Below are positions 16,182 to 24,849 of a DNA stretch of 64,000 nucleotides, in pieces. The DNA lies in assembly GCA_022652945.1 (NCBI GenBank), contig JALCRV010000002.1:62001-126000 (forward strand). The letters run 5' to 3'. Position 1 is the stretch's first letter. Every line of letters starts with the position of its first letter. Made by a program: the position numbers and the translations under genes. The DNA comes from Bacilli bacterium (GTDB taxonomy: Bacteria > Bacillota_I > Bacilli_A > RFN20 > CAG-288). The notes below the pieces were generated by a model. It was not told where the DNA came from and did no database searches. It saw nothing but the letters and a program-made list of their open reading frames with translations.

Positions 16182-16976
16182 TTATGAAAAAAGATAGGAG
16201 GTCATCGAGACGGAGCCGAAGATTCTCCGGTCGTTAAAAACTTCAATCTGATCATCATCGAAGGCGGCTCCGAGGACATATAGGAGCGGGGCATAGTGCT
16301 CCGGAGTCACAAAAGCATATTTGCTGGCTAAACCGGCCTTTTGGAAATTGACAGTCTTTTGATAGTCCCGGCTTAAGATGGCGGATTTTACATAGGCATC
16401 GAATTCATCAGCCCACGGATAGCCGTCAGTTTTATCCCAGTTAAGGAACGAGAGATTATGGACAATATCGCCCGAGCCTATGATCATGATGCCTTCTTTT
16501 CTTAATTCGCCGAGGATTTTGCCTAAGCGGAAGTGAGCGGCAGGAGTTGCCATGCGGTCGATGGAAACCTGGACAAGGGGGATATTCGCTTCAGGGAAGA
16601 GATGGAGTAAAGGTCCCCAGACGCCGTGGTCTAGTCCCCAGGAATTATCAATCTGAGTGTCTTTACCAAGAATCTTTTTCAACCTTTGAGCTAATTCAGG
16701 ATTGCCATTAACCGGGTATTTCAAGGAATATATGCTCTTAGGGAAGCCGTAAATGTCATAAACCAGAGGTGGATTAGGCATATCGTTGACTCTGGTTAAG
16801 GATGTGTACCAGTGAGCGGAAAGGATGACGATTGCTTTAATTGGGAGAGTAACAAGTTTCTTGCTGATTTCATCCCAGCCACGAGAAAACTCATTCTGCT
16901 CAACGATGTTAAGCGGAGATCCGTGCCCGATGAAGAGCGCAGGTGCCTTTTTGATTTGGTTCGAAAAATTGGCCAT
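16182..16976 (-). CDS. DODA-type extradiol aromatic-ring-opening dioxygenase family protein (YgiD-like)
   Basis: The 264-residue protein belongs to the class III extradiol dioxygenase family of 4,5-DOPA dioxygenase / E. coli YgiD. Metal ligands are visible: the His in FIGHGSPLN (about 18), SAHW (about 54), the DHGVWGPL segment (about 115) and HYAP near the C-terminus. Known members use a metal ion and O2 to cleave catechols. In a likely anaerobe the true substrate may differ, so I do not name one. AAAGGGG lies about 10 nt before the ATG. It reads in the same direction as the MarR gene, 105 nt upstream of it. Confidence 0.85.
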   Translation of the reverse strand: MANFSNQIKKAPALFIGHGSPLNIVEQNEFSRGWDEISKKLVTLPIKAIVILSAHWYTSLTRVNDMPNPPLVYDIYGFPKSIYSLKYPVNGNPELAQRLKKILGKDTQIDNSWGLDHGVWGPLLHLFPEANIPLVQVSIDRMATPAAHFRLGKILGELRKEGIMIIGSGDIVHNLSFLNWDKTDGYPWADEFDAYVKSAILSRDYQKTVNFQKAGLASKYAFVTPEHYAPLLYVLGAAFDDDQIEVFNDRRIFGSVSMTSYLFS

Positions 16977-17045
16977 CTGTCTAATACCCCTTTGGTTACC
17001 TTTTAGAGATTTTGGTAGACTCCATTAAGACTTAAAGAAGCCTGA

Positions 17046-17070
17046 GAAAAGAAAACGCCGCGAACGTTTT
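17046..17070 (-). terminator. Weak terminator of the Nudix gene
   Basis: AAAACG pairs with CGTTTT around a 7-nt loop, and on the minus strand CTTTTC follows. The stem is short. Confidence 0.35.
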
Positions 17071-17077
17071 TTTAAAA

Positions 17078-17692
17078 TCAATACTGACCTTTAAATCTTT
17101 CCAGCAAATATTTGATAATCATCCTTATCTGCATGGCGAAGAAATAATCAGGTGAATCAAGTAAGTCTTTTACTTGTTGCATCGGAACTAGACGGTAACC
17201 GATGTCCTCGAATTCTTCTAACTCCCGGTTTTCAAAGCCGACTAAACGAGCGAGGACGATGCTGTTCAATTCGTCGGAAAGTCCCGAAGAAGTAGGGGAA
17301 GGAGGGGCGAGGAGCTCCAGATCAGCAATATCCGCTCCGACTTCTTCTCTAGCCTCCCTTTTGGCAACTTCGAAGATATCAGAATCAGTTTTATCCATCA
17401 ATCCAGCAGGGAATGAAGTCACATATTTATTCAGCGGAGGGCGGAACTGAGAAGTCATCAGCAAGGCTAATTGACCGCTTTTCGGATCTTTGTAATAGAG
17501 GGGAATTACGACTCCATCAGGTCGGGTGACGTTTTTTGTAAAACAAACGAGTTCTTCTTTGGAGTGCCTGGAGGCCATATAGTAGGAGTAAGTATGGTGC
17601 CCATCGGGCTTTTCCACATCGTAGACTAAGGTAAAATAATTGAGAAATGGGTGATTAGTCTCTTGAATGACTTCTTTTAAAGTCCATTTCAT
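17078..17692 (-). CDS. Nudix hydrolase, ADP-ribose pyrophosphatase-like
   Basis: This cytoplasmic hydrolase acts on nucleoside-diphosphate-linked compounds. The Nudix core 'REAREEVGAD' is intact at about 118-127 and supplies the metal-binding glutamates. The upstream half of the box (PAGLMDKTDSD) is one residue longer than the consensus and has Asp where the first Glu is expected. The N-terminal strand-rich region and 204-residue length fit ADP-ribose/NDP-sugar pyrophosphatases. A strong AGGAGG lies about 13 nt before the ATG. It diverges from the MFS gene. ADP-ribose is the usual substrate, but this is inference. Confidence 0.82.
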   Translation of the reverse strand: MKWTLKEVIQETNHPFLNYFTLVYDVEKPDGHHTYSYYMASRHSKEELVCFTKNVTRPDGVVIPLYYKDPKSGQLALLMTSQFRPPLNKYVTSFPAGLMDKTDSDIFEVAKREAREEVGADIADLELLAPPSPTSSGLSDELNSIVLARLVGFENRELEEFEDIGYRLVPMQQVKDLLDSPDYFFAMQIRMIIKYLLERFKGQY

Positions 17693-17832
17693 TTCTGAAA
17701 TATCTCCTCCTAAAGATCCTTATTGGATACATTCCTATTTAGTATAAGTCATCTAATCTTCTTTTGGCCAAGATTTCATGAATATTTCCCATTTTATCGA
17801 ATAATACACATTTTTTCCAAAATCGTCCGTCC

Positions 17833-17861
17833 TTGTTTACTTGTATGTTTAGGATTAAAAT
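17833..17861 (+). promoter_or_regulatory. Promoter of the MFS transporter gene
   Basis: TTGTTT, a 17-nt spacer and TAAAAT end 25 nt before the start codon. Confidence 0.6.
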
Positions 17862-17886
17862 ATCCCTTGGAAAAGGATTATAAATT

Positions 17887-19095
17887 ATGCTAAAAGGCAA
17901 ACTGCGATTAAAAGACGAGATTCTTTTTCTCGTCATGGCTCTATGTGTCTTGCTTAACGGCTTCCAGGCTGGAAGCAATCAGGCTTTCCTCAGCGAGATT
18001 CAGAGCGATTTGAATGTGTCAGGTGCGAATTCAGGGATCTTACCGGCGATTCAATGGACAGCGGTGATTATCGCTCCAATTATCACGGGGCTTTTTGCTG
18101 ATAAAGTCGGTAAAAAACCTTTCTTGCTTTCCTTCCTCGGCCTTTTTGTCATTGCGGCCATCATCCTCTTTTTCACTAACGGATTGCCGATATATTTAAC
18201 TGGGGTCTTCCTTGTTGGCTTAGCGATCTCCGTCTTTCAGTTCATCGCTTTAGCGATCATTATCGATTGTTATCCTTTGAGTCAGGATAAGAGGATGAGC
18301 ATCGCGACTTCGATGTACTCGATCGGTGCTATTCTTGCTCCCTTAGTCGCCAATTTATTTATAAAAAACAATGTGAATTGGCGTTATATTTATCTGCTAT
18401 GCGGAATCTTGGCTTTCCTTTTAGCGTTATTTGCCGCCTTTATTCCTTTCACTCCGAAAGAAGAAAAGAAGACGCCAAACGCTCAACAACCCCTCGAAAA
18501 AGAGAAAATCAATTTCTGGGGCGTAGGGATCATCTGCGCCATCGCTGGTATTTATGTCGGAGTCGAATCCGGATTTGCGTATTATATCAAACCATTTATC
18601 AGCGACGACCTCGGGGGAATGAACGCTGAATTAGCTATTTCCTTGTTCTGGTTAGGGATGCTTCCTTCCAGAGTCATCTCCGCTTACTTTTCTAAATATA
18701 AGTTGCCAATCCTCATCGGTTCGTTGGTTATCCTGGCTGGCCTAGGATTCAGCTTCGGATTTATCAATGATATTTCCTTGGGTCTTGGCTTATCATTCTT
18801 CCTCGGGTTTTTCTGCGGCCCGGTTTATCCGGATTCGGTATCTTACGCTTCCTCTTTCGCACCTGGTAAAAGCGGATTAGCAACTGGTCTAATTACCGCC
18901 TCCACTGGTCTTGGAGCTGCCGCTGTCACTTTCCTGTTCCCGGCTATTCAAGCTAAAGCTAATATTTCCACCGCTTTTATATTCCTGGGATGCTTAATTT
19001 CTTTGATTATTGTCTTAGCTGTGATCCTCGCTTTTATGGGCAAGAAAAAACCTGTAGAAATAACAGATAATAAGCCTCAAGACATTAATTCTTAG
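17887..19095 (+). CDS. Major facilitator superfamily transporter
   Basis: This is a 402-residue inner-membrane carrier with 12 predicted helices. The loop 2-3 signature appears as 'GLFADKVGKKP' (about 60-70), and a soluble basic/Glu-rich loop (about 195-215, KEEKKTPNAQQ) separates the two halves. The shape suggests the drug/metabolite exporter or sugar-efflux (AraJ-like) groups of MFS. The sequence gives no substrate. AAAAGGATT precedes the ATG. It is probably monocistronic; a short hairpin AAAGAGC/GCTCTTT at 19105-19123 with few T may be its terminator. Confidence 0.85.
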   Translation: MLKGKLRLKDEILFLVMALCVLLNGFQAGSNQAFLSEIQSDLNVSGANSGILPAIQWTAVIIAPIITGLFADKVGKKPFLLSFLGLFVIAAIILFFTNGLPIYLTGVFLVGLAISVFQFIALAIIIDCYPLSQDKRMSIATSMYSIGAILAPLVANLFIKNNVNWRYIYLLCGILAFLLALFAAFIPFTPKEEKKTPNAQQPLEKEKINFWGVGIICAIAGIYVGVESGFAYYIKPFISDDLGGMNAELAISLFWLGMLPSRVISAYFSKYKLPILIGSLVILAGLGFSFGFINDISLGLGLSFFLGFFCGPVYPDSVSYASSFAPGKSGLATGLITASTGLGAAAVTFLFPAIQAKANISTAFIFLGCLISLIIVLAVILAFMGKKKPVEITDNKPQDINS

Positions 19096-19158
19096 CATGC
19101 TCTAAAAGAGCCTTTCGCTCTTTAGTTATTGAAAATCGTCAAAGGCTAATCTCTTTGA

Positions 19159-19187
19159 TTGCAGGGGGGCTTATTCTCGCCTATAAT
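19159..19187 (+). promoter_or_regulatory. Promoter of the fmt operon
   Basis: TTGCAG, a 17-nt spacer and a perfect TATAAT lie 34 nt before the chosen fmt start. The ORF-track TTG start falls on the -35 itself and so cannot be translated from this promoter. Confidence 0.8.
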
Positions 19188-19221
19188 TGTCTTAGGCGTT
19201 TTAACAATGGGGAATAGAACA

Positions 19222-20163
19222 ATGGATTATAAGGATAAAAAAATAGTCTTTCTCGGCACACCTTCGATCGCGGCTTTTTTCTTGGAAGGCCTATATAAGG
19301 CTGGATACAATATCGTCGGAGTTATCACTAGGGAAGATAAGCCTCAGGGACGAAAGATGGAACTTAAGCCCTCGAAAGTCGCGGAGACTGCGACCCGTTT
19401 AGGCTTAAGGGTCTTTAAGCCTCATATTCTTAATAAAGAGTATTCCTTCCTCGATGAATTGCAGCCTGATCTGCTTCTGACTTTCGCCTATGGAAGAATC
19501 GTCTCGATGGATGTCTTGAACTATTCGAAATATAAGCCTTTGAATATCCACCCCTCCTTACTCCCGAAGTACCGTGGAGCCGCTCCGATTCAATACGCCT
19601 TGCGAAACGGAGACGAAATGACCGGAATCTGCTTGATGCAAATGGTTAAGGAGATGGATGCCGGTGATGTTTTTGCCTTAAAAGAACTGCCGATTGCTAA
19701 GGAAGATAATTATTCCTCACTTTGCTTAAAAGTTCAGCAAGCGGCTTTGGAATTGGCTTTGGAAAATCTGCCTAAGTATTTTGCTGGTCAGTTGATCGGC
19801 AAGCCTCAGGATGAAACCAAGGTGACATTCTGCCCCTCCTTAAAGAAAGAAGATGAGCATCTTTCTCTTAATCAGACTCCGTTCGGTTTTGTTAATCAGG
19901 TCCGTTCTTTATCCGAAGTCCCGGGTGGATATTTAATCATGCCCGATGGCGGCAATCTGAAGATTTATCAGGCTTCCGTCTTAGATGATAAAGTCGAAGG
20001 GGAAGTCGGAAAGATCCTTTTAGCTCAAAAGAAAGATATCGTCCTTCAGTTACAGGAAGGTAGAGTGAAATTAGAAATTCTGCAAAAGCCAGGCAAGAAA
20101 GCTGTCGCCGCCCAAGATTTTAATAACGGCGCCAGAGATTTCTTAGGGACGATTCTTAAATGA
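19222..20163 (+). CDS. fmt: Methionyl-tRNA formyltransferase
   Basis: Fmt transfers the formyl group of 10-formyl-tetrahydrofolate to initiator Met-tRNA. The hallmark formyl-transfer loop 'NIHPSLLPKYRGAAPIQ' (about 107-123) contains the catalytic Asn, His and Ser, and 'EMDAGDV' follows at about 145. The ORF track starts at a TTG at 19159 on top of the promoter. The ATG at 19222 has GGGGAA 7 nt upstream and gives 313 residues, the normal length. The last codons overlap the ECF-S gene by 4 nt, so the two are translationally coupled. Confidence 0.94.
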   Translation: MDYKDKKIVFLGTPSIAAFFLEGLYKAGYNIVGVITREDKPQGRKMELKPSKVAETATRLGLRVFKPHILNKEYSFLDELQPDLLLTFAYGRIVSMDVLNYSKYKPLNIHPSLLPKYRGAAPIQYALRNGDEMTGICLMQMVKEMDAGDVFALKELPIAKEDNYSSLCLKVQQAALELALENLPKYFAGQLIGKPQDETKVTFCPSLKKEDEHLSLNQTPFGFVNQVRSLSEVPGGYLIMPDGGNLKIYQASVLDDKVEGEVGKILLAQKKDIVLQLQEGRVKLEILQKPGKKAVAAQDFNNGARDFLGTILK

Positions 20164-20855
20164 AAAGAAAGCCGAACCGCGATCTCGTCTTCAAAATGTG
20201 CGTAAGCGGGGTTTTTGCGGCCCTGGATTATATCGTCACTTGGTTAGTTCAAATCCCCATCCCCGTTTCCTCGGGCGCGGGATATATTAACCTTTCCGAT
20301 GTTTTCGTTTTTGTTTTAGCGGCCTTAGTCGGGCCATGGACGGCAGGAATCGTAGGTGGTCTAGCGGGCTTTGCTTCCGACTTTATGAATCCGGCTTATG
20401 CTTTTTTTGCCCCCTTCAGTTTGCTGATTAAGTTTATCGAGGGCGTCGTAGCTGGATATCTATTTAAACTTTTAAGAGGTCAGGGTGAGATTAAAAAGGT
20501 CGCTTTGACTCTTAAATGCCTCCTGGCTTTCATCTTAAGCGGAATCCTGATGGCGGCTTTATATATGTTGCCGGATTATGTTTTTTATCTGACTTCACCT
20601 TCTTCGCTTCCAGGCGGGACTTATATGTTCATCTTTTTCGATCTCGGCTTCAATTTGCTTCAAGGGGTGGTAAACGCTGTCCTTGGGGTTTTGATTTTCC
20701 TCGGCCTTGTCCAAGTGAAAGGCCTGACTGAGAGGCACTCCGCCTCCTCAGCTGCCTACGAGGAAATCAAAGTGAGCCCTCTTATCAGCCAGGAGCAGAA
20801 AGAAGAAAAATTCCCAAAAAAGGAGGAAAAGGAAAATGGTCAAGATTTACGTTAA
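20160..20855 (+). CDS. ECF transporter S component (substrate-binding membrane subunit)
   Basis: This is the membrane vitamin-capture subunit of an energy-coupling-factor importer. It has about six hydrophobic helices over residues 8-190, and the short polar motif 'SGAGYINLSDVFVFVLAALVG' (about 37-57) is typical of the PF07155-like S components. It has a charged, Glu/Lys-rich tail (about 195-231) that extends 20 nt into the cyclophilin gene. The A/A'/T energizing module is not in the window, so it presumably shares a module encoded elsewhere. Substrate (a vitamin, possibly pyridoxine, thiamin or an analogue) cannot be read from the sequence. Second gene of the fmt operon. Confidence 0.82.
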   Translation: MKRKPNRDLVFKMCVSGVFAALDYIVTWLVQIPIPVSSGAGYINLSDVFVFVLAALVGPWTAGIVGGLAGFASDFMNPAYAFFAPFSLLIKFIEGVVAGYLFKLLRGQGEIKKVALTLKCLLAFILSGILMAALYMLPDYVFYLTSPSSLPGGTYMFIFFDLGFNLLQGVVNAVLGVLIFLGLVQVKGLTERHSASSAAYEEIKVSPLISQEQKEEKFPKKEEKENGQDLR

Positions 20856-21342
20856 AGATTTCGGAGTGATGACTTTTAAGATGGATTACGATAACGCGCC
20901 TAATACCGCGGCTAATTTTGTGCAGTTGGCATATTCGGGTTTTTATGATGGTTTGACTTTTCATCGGATCATCAAAGGCTTTATGATCCAAGGCGGAAAT
21001 GGGGAATTTAACGCAAAATACGTCGACTATACCATCAAAGGCGAGTTCGCCTCGAACGGAGTGACTAATAATCTGAAACATAAGCGCGGAGTTATCTCCA
21101 TGGCGCGCACTTCCGTTAAAGACTCCGCCTCTACTCAGTTCTTCATCGTTCATCGCGATGCACCGCATCTGGATGGTGATTATGCATCCTTCGGTACTCT
21201 GGTTGAAGGTGAGGATGTCCTCGATAAGATTGCCGCTGTGCAGACCGATTACAACGATGCTCCCTTAAAAAGAGTCATCATTGAAAAATGCGAAGTCATC
21301 GATGAACCGATGAATCCGGTCTTGAAGCAGAAGGAATTCTAG
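20836..21342 (+). CDS. Cyclophilin-type peptidyl-prolyl cis-trans isomerase
   Basis: The enzyme speeds proline isomerization during protein folding in the cytoplasm; there is no signal peptide. Active-site elements are visible: FHRIIKGFMIQGG (about 42-54, with the catalytic Arg), SMARTS (about 88-93), QFFIVH (about 102-107) and 'LDGDYASFGTLVEG' (about 112-125). The length of 168 is normal for a bacterial cyclophilin. AAGGAGG followed by a second AAGG lies 6-13 nt before the ATG, inside the end of the ECF-S gene, giving a 20-nt overlap. Confidence 0.94.
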   Translation: MVKIYVKDFGVMTFKMDYDNAPNTAANFVQLAYSGFYDGLTFHRIIKGFMIQGGNGEFNAKYVDYTIKGEFASNGVTNNLKHKRGVISMARTSVKDSASTQFFIVHRDAPHLDGDYASFGTLVEGEDVLDKIAAVQTDYNDAPLKRVIIEKCEVIDEPMNPVLKQKEF

Positions 21343-21395
21343 TTTTCGATTTAAATCTACATTTAGACATTTATTCTTTCTTAGGAGGGGGAAAC

Positions 21396-22112
21396 ATGAT
21401 CAGAATCCAAGACGTCAGTAAAAAATACGGAAATTTTCTTGCGGTCGATCAAGTTTCCTTCGATGTCAAAGATGGTGAGATCTTCGGTTTACTAGGGCCT
21501 AACGGAGCCGGGAAGTCTACCACTTTAAAAATGATGACGGGGATTCTGCCACCGACGAGCGGGGATATTTTCATCGATGATTACTCGATTATCAAAAACC
21601 CTTTGGAAGCGAAGCGTCGCATCGGTTTTGTCCCGGATTCACCCGATATGTTCCTCGGGATGCGCGGGATGGATTACCTTTCCTTTATCGCTTCAATCTA
21701 CGGGATGGAACCGCTAAGAGGTAAAGAGATTGCCCTAGGTTTTGCTGAGAAAATGCATATTAAGGACTCGTTAGATGACTTTGTCGCCAACTATTCCCAC
21801 GGTATGCGTCAGAAACTCTTCATCGTCGGAGCTTTGATGCATTCGCCTTCCTGCTGGGTCTTGGATGAACCTTTAACCGGCTTGGATCCGGAGGCTGCCT
21901 TCGATGTGAAGGAGATGATGAAAGCCCACGCCAAAGAAGGAAAATCCGTCCTTTTCTCCACCCACGTTTTGGAAGTGGCGGAGAAAGTGGTCGATCGGAT
22001 TGGAATTATCAATAAAGGCAAGTTGCTATTCGTCGGGACCATCGATGAACTAAAGGCGAAAGAGAAGGGGAGCGGCAGCCTTGAGGAGCTGTTCTTGGAA
22101 CTGGTGAAATAA
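21396..22112 (+). CDS. ABC-2-type exporter ATP-binding protein
   Basis: The 238-residue ATPase powers the membrane protein encoded just downstream. Walker A is GPNGAGKST (about 38-46), the signature is the variant YSHGMRQ (about 133), Walker B is CWVLDEPLTGLD (about 151-162), and the switch His is in FSTHVLE. The short single-domain form with 'LLGPNGAGKSTTLKMMTG' is typical of drug/lantibiotic/Na+ exporter ATPases (CcmA/NatA-like). TTAGGAGGGGG precedes the ATG by 6 nt. The permease starts 4 nt after its stop. Confidence 0.91.
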   Translation: MIRIQDVSKKYGNFLAVDQVSFDVKDGEIFGLLGPNGAGKSTTLKMMTGILPPTSGDIFIDDYSIIKNPLEAKRRIGFVPDSPDMFLGMRGMDYLSFIASIYGMEPLRGKEIALGFAEKMHIKDSLDDFVANYSHGMRQKLFIVGALMHSPSCWVLDEPLTGLDPEAAFDVKEMMKAHAKEGKSVLFSTHVLEVAEKVVDRIGIINKGKLLFVGTIDELKAKEKGSGSLEELFLELVK

Positions 22113-22116
22113 GATT

Positions 22117-23820
22117 ATGGTTAAACGTCTTAAATCCATCTGGCTGTTGATGAAAGCCCTCCAGGGCTCGATGGCTGGCAATTCCTATCAGCAAAGGAGA
22201 AAGAAAAAAAGCGGACAGGTTAAATATAATTCCTTGTCCTCGGCTTTTCTTTCCCAGCTTTTGCTCGGTTTGATTATCTCTGCAACCTTTCTAATTCAGT
22301 CTTTAACTATGATGCTGACTTCTTTCGCTTCTCTTCCGAGGGAAGATATTTTAACTTATGCCCGCTTGGCTTTGACTTCCGATGCTTTATTGATTCTCGG
22401 AATGTCAGCCTCCTATATAGTTTCGATCTTTTTCCTCTCGAAATCTGATGATATCCTCCTTTCCTATCCAATCAGGCCTTTTGATCTTTTCCTGGCCAGA
22501 GGAGGAATCGTCTTAGTCTATTCGTTCATGTATTCTTTGCTTTATCTGGTCCATTCGCTCATTTTTGCTATCTTTATCGCTCCTTCTTTTTTAAGTGTCT
22601 TCGGCGCGGTGATTTCTTCTTTATCCTTGCCTTTTATTTCCGTGGCATTAGGCTTTGTTGTCGTTAACACCCTGGGTAAGATCTTCAATATTAGGAAAAA
22701 TAAAGGCATCAGTTATCTGATTTCCGTAATCTTCGGCCTGATTGCTGGTTTCTCCTTTTATTTTCTCTTGTCCGGGATCGGAGGGGATACCACAGAAGAA
22801 GTCTCCACTTCCATCCATACGATTTTTAGCCGCTTTGAATGGCTGACTTGGATGAGTTATCTTCCTTTAGAAGGAATGTTTGGGGCCTCAGTTGGGAGGC
22901 AGATCTTATTTATCGTTTTGCAGATTCTCTTAGTCGGAGTGCTCCTGCTTCTTTCTTACTTTGTCGCCAATGTCTTCTATATCAAGAATCTCGGGACGGA
23001 AGGGATTGCTAAAAAGAAGAAGTGCAGCCCGGAGGAATTCACTAAGCGTCTTGACGCTTCTTTTACCCGTTCACGCCCGGGTTCTTTTTATCCGTATCTT
23101 CGTAAAGAATTATCGCTGAATCATTCTAATCCGTCCCTTTTCATTTCAGCTTTGATTATTCCTTTAGCCAGCATTGCTTCGATGACCGCTTTTCTTTTCG
23201 GCATGAGATATGGGGGAGATAATTCCGAAGCGATTTTTGCTTCGCCCGGGGCTGGGTTTGCCTTTGCTGCGGGTTCTTTGATCTTCATAATCGCTATGCC
23301 TTATATGTCCTATATTTCCTTATCAGCGGAAGGGAAGACAATTTATTCTTTAAAGGCGACACCGCTGGATTATTCTAAATATCTCGATTCAAAAATCGTC
23401 TTTGGAAGTATTTGTGATTTAATTATCGTTTCAATCATGGCTCCGGTTTATGTGCTCGGTCTGCAGTTAGATCCGTGGCTGATCCTTTATTGCTTATTAG
23501 GGGCTCTGTCTTTAATTCTCCCGAGCAATGAAATAGGTTTGCTTCTAGGTATCACCTACGCCAGATTCGACTGGGATAATATCAATGAATTGCAGAATAA
23601 TATTGGCGGTTTATGGCTGACTTTAATCGCTTATATCGGGATGCCGTTGATGATCGGGATTGAAGCGGTCCCCGTCATTTTCCTCTCCACTCTTCCTTTA
23701 GCTCCGCTTTATCTTTCTCTCATCTTTCTCTTCTGGGCCTTCCTTTTTACGATGTGTTTTCTGCTCTTAAGAAGATGGGCGCAGAAGAAATTCGCTAAGT
23801 TAATGAATAAAGACATCTGA
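22117..23820 (+). CDS. ABC-2-type exporter membrane protein (large permease)
   Basis: This 567-residue integral membrane protein pairs with the upstream ATPase. It has a polar N-terminal segment with a basic patch (QQRRKKKSG, about 26-34) and then roughly 12 hydrophobic helices in two groups of six, separated by a charged loop at about 302-330. It appears to be a fused double ABC-2 permease, so one copy could assemble with two ATPases. It is similar in layout to putative 'ABC transporter permease' proteins of Firmicutes that lack an assigned substrate. It is the last gene before the holA promoter. Confidence 0.78.
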   Translation: MVKRLKSIWLLMKALQGSMAGNSYQQRRKKKSGQVKYNSLSSAFLSQLLLGLIISATFLIQSLTMMLTSFASLPREDILTYARLALTSDALLILGMSASYIVSIFFLSKSDDILLSYPIRPFDLFLARGGIVLVYSFMYSLLYLVHSLIFAIFIAPSFLSVFGAVISSLSLPFISVALGFVVVNTLGKIFNIRKNKGISYLISVIFGLIAGFSFYFLLSGIGGDTTEEVSTSIHTIFSRFEWLTWMSYLPLEGMFGASVGRQILFIVLQILLVGVLLLLSYFVANVFYIKNLGTEGIAKKKKCSPEEFTKRLDASFTRSRPGSFYPYLRKELSLNHSNPSLFISALIIPLASIASMTAFLFGMRYGGDNSEAIFASPGAGFAFAAGSLIFIIAMPYMSYISLSAEGKTIYSLKATPLDYSKYLDSKIVFGSICDLIIVSIMAPVYVLGLQLDPWLILYCLLGALSLILPSNEIGLLLGITYARFDWDNINELQNNIGGLWLTLIAYIGMPLMIGIEAVPVIFLSTLPLAPLYLSLIFLFWAFLFTMCFLLLRRWAQKKFAKLMNKDI

Positions 23821-23845
23821 AAAAGCTGTAGTTAGGTACTATAAT
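23817..23845 (+). promoter_or_regulatory. Promoter of holA; predicted leaderless transcript
   Basis: CTGAAA, a 17-nt spacer and a perfect TATAAT end only 8 nt before the holA ATG. Transcription should start within 1-3 nt of the codon. Confidence 0.65.
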
Positions 23846-23853
23846 TCAATTGT

Positions 23854-24849
23854 ATGATTTACATTATTGCTGGCGCTGATCAAGCCTTAGTAAAGAAAGA
23901 AGCCATGGATCGAATTAAGACGGTCCTAGGTCAACTTGATGATTTTAATTTCGCTTCTTTCGATATGTATAATGACCTGGTTCAAGATGTCGTGGAAGCG
24001 GGGGAGAATGTCTCTTTAGCTGCCCAAAGGAAGAGCATCCTCGTCGCTAACTGTTATTTTCTCTCTTCCGAATTACCTAAGGCCAACGCTTCTTTTGATT
24101 CTAAGCAGGATTATCAGGCACTGATTGACTATCTGAAATCTCCTTCGAATGAAACGGATCTTTATTTCTTGACCGGTGCTCATCTTCTTTCGGAAAAATC
24201 GAACGAACTGATGCAGGTCCTTAAAAAGTTTGCGGATGTCACGGTCTTAGAAAATAAAAGAGACGAAGAACTAGCTCAGATGGCGCTTCGTTACGTCGGG
24301 GAAAAGAACGCTGATATCGATCATCAGGCGACGATTGAATTAGTCAAAAGATGCAATTCCGATTATAGTCTGATGATTAATTCTTTGGATAAACTTCTTT
24401 GCTTCACACCGAAAATCCGCATGGAGGATTTAGATCTTCTCGTCGCTCCTAAACTGGAAGACTCCGTTTTCTCCGTCGTGACTGATCTTTTAAAAGATAA
24501 CTCCAGGGATGCCTTAAAGGCCTTCCGTGATTTAACCAAGACCGGGCGTGATCCGATTTCCTTGATTCCGGTTTTTGCTTCGCAGTTCCGCTTCTTTTAC
24601 GAAGTGAGCGTATTGAGCCAGAACATGGCGAACGACATCGATATCTCTAAAGAACTCTCCTGCAATCCGTTCAGGGTCAAATATGCGCGAAGAGATATCG
24701 GAAGATATACCAAAGATGACATTTTGAAAATGATGAGCGATTTAGGCGAGATCGAAGATCATCTGAAATTCGACTTGGATTCCGCCGAGACTTCCTTAGA
24801 GCTTTTTATCGTTAACTTCAAGAAAAATTATCGCTTAGCTTCCAGATGA
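23854..24849 (+). CDS. holA: DNA polymerase III delta subunit (clamp-loader wrench)
   Basis: HolA opens the sliding clamp as part of the clamp loader. The 331 residues have the HolA N-terminal domain (MIYIIAGADQALVKKEA, with a short 'YLLyG.E..L'-like start), a middle lid domain and the C-terminal helical collar (about 205-331). Its neighbourhood supports the call, since holA is commonly next to rpsT in Firmicutes. There is no Shine-Dalgarno before the ATG and the -10 box is 8 nt away, so the mRNA is probably leaderless. The stop overlaps the glycerate kinase start (ATGA). Confidence 0.9.
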   Translation: MIYIIAGADQALVKKEAMDRIKTVLGQLDDFNFASFDMYNDLVQDVVEAGENVSLAAQRKSILVANCYFLSSELPKANASFDSKQDYQALIDYLKSPSNETDLYFLTGAHLLSEKSNELMQVLKKFADVTVLENKRDEELAQMALRYVGEKNADIDHQATIELVKRCNSDYSLMINSLDKLLCFTPKIRMEDLDLLVAPKLEDSVFSVVTDLLKDNSRDALKAFRDLTKTGRDPISLIPVFASQFRFFYEVSVLSQNMANDIDISKELSCNPFRVKYARRDIGRYTKDDILKMMSDLGEIEDHLKFDLDSAETSLELFIVNFKKNYRLASR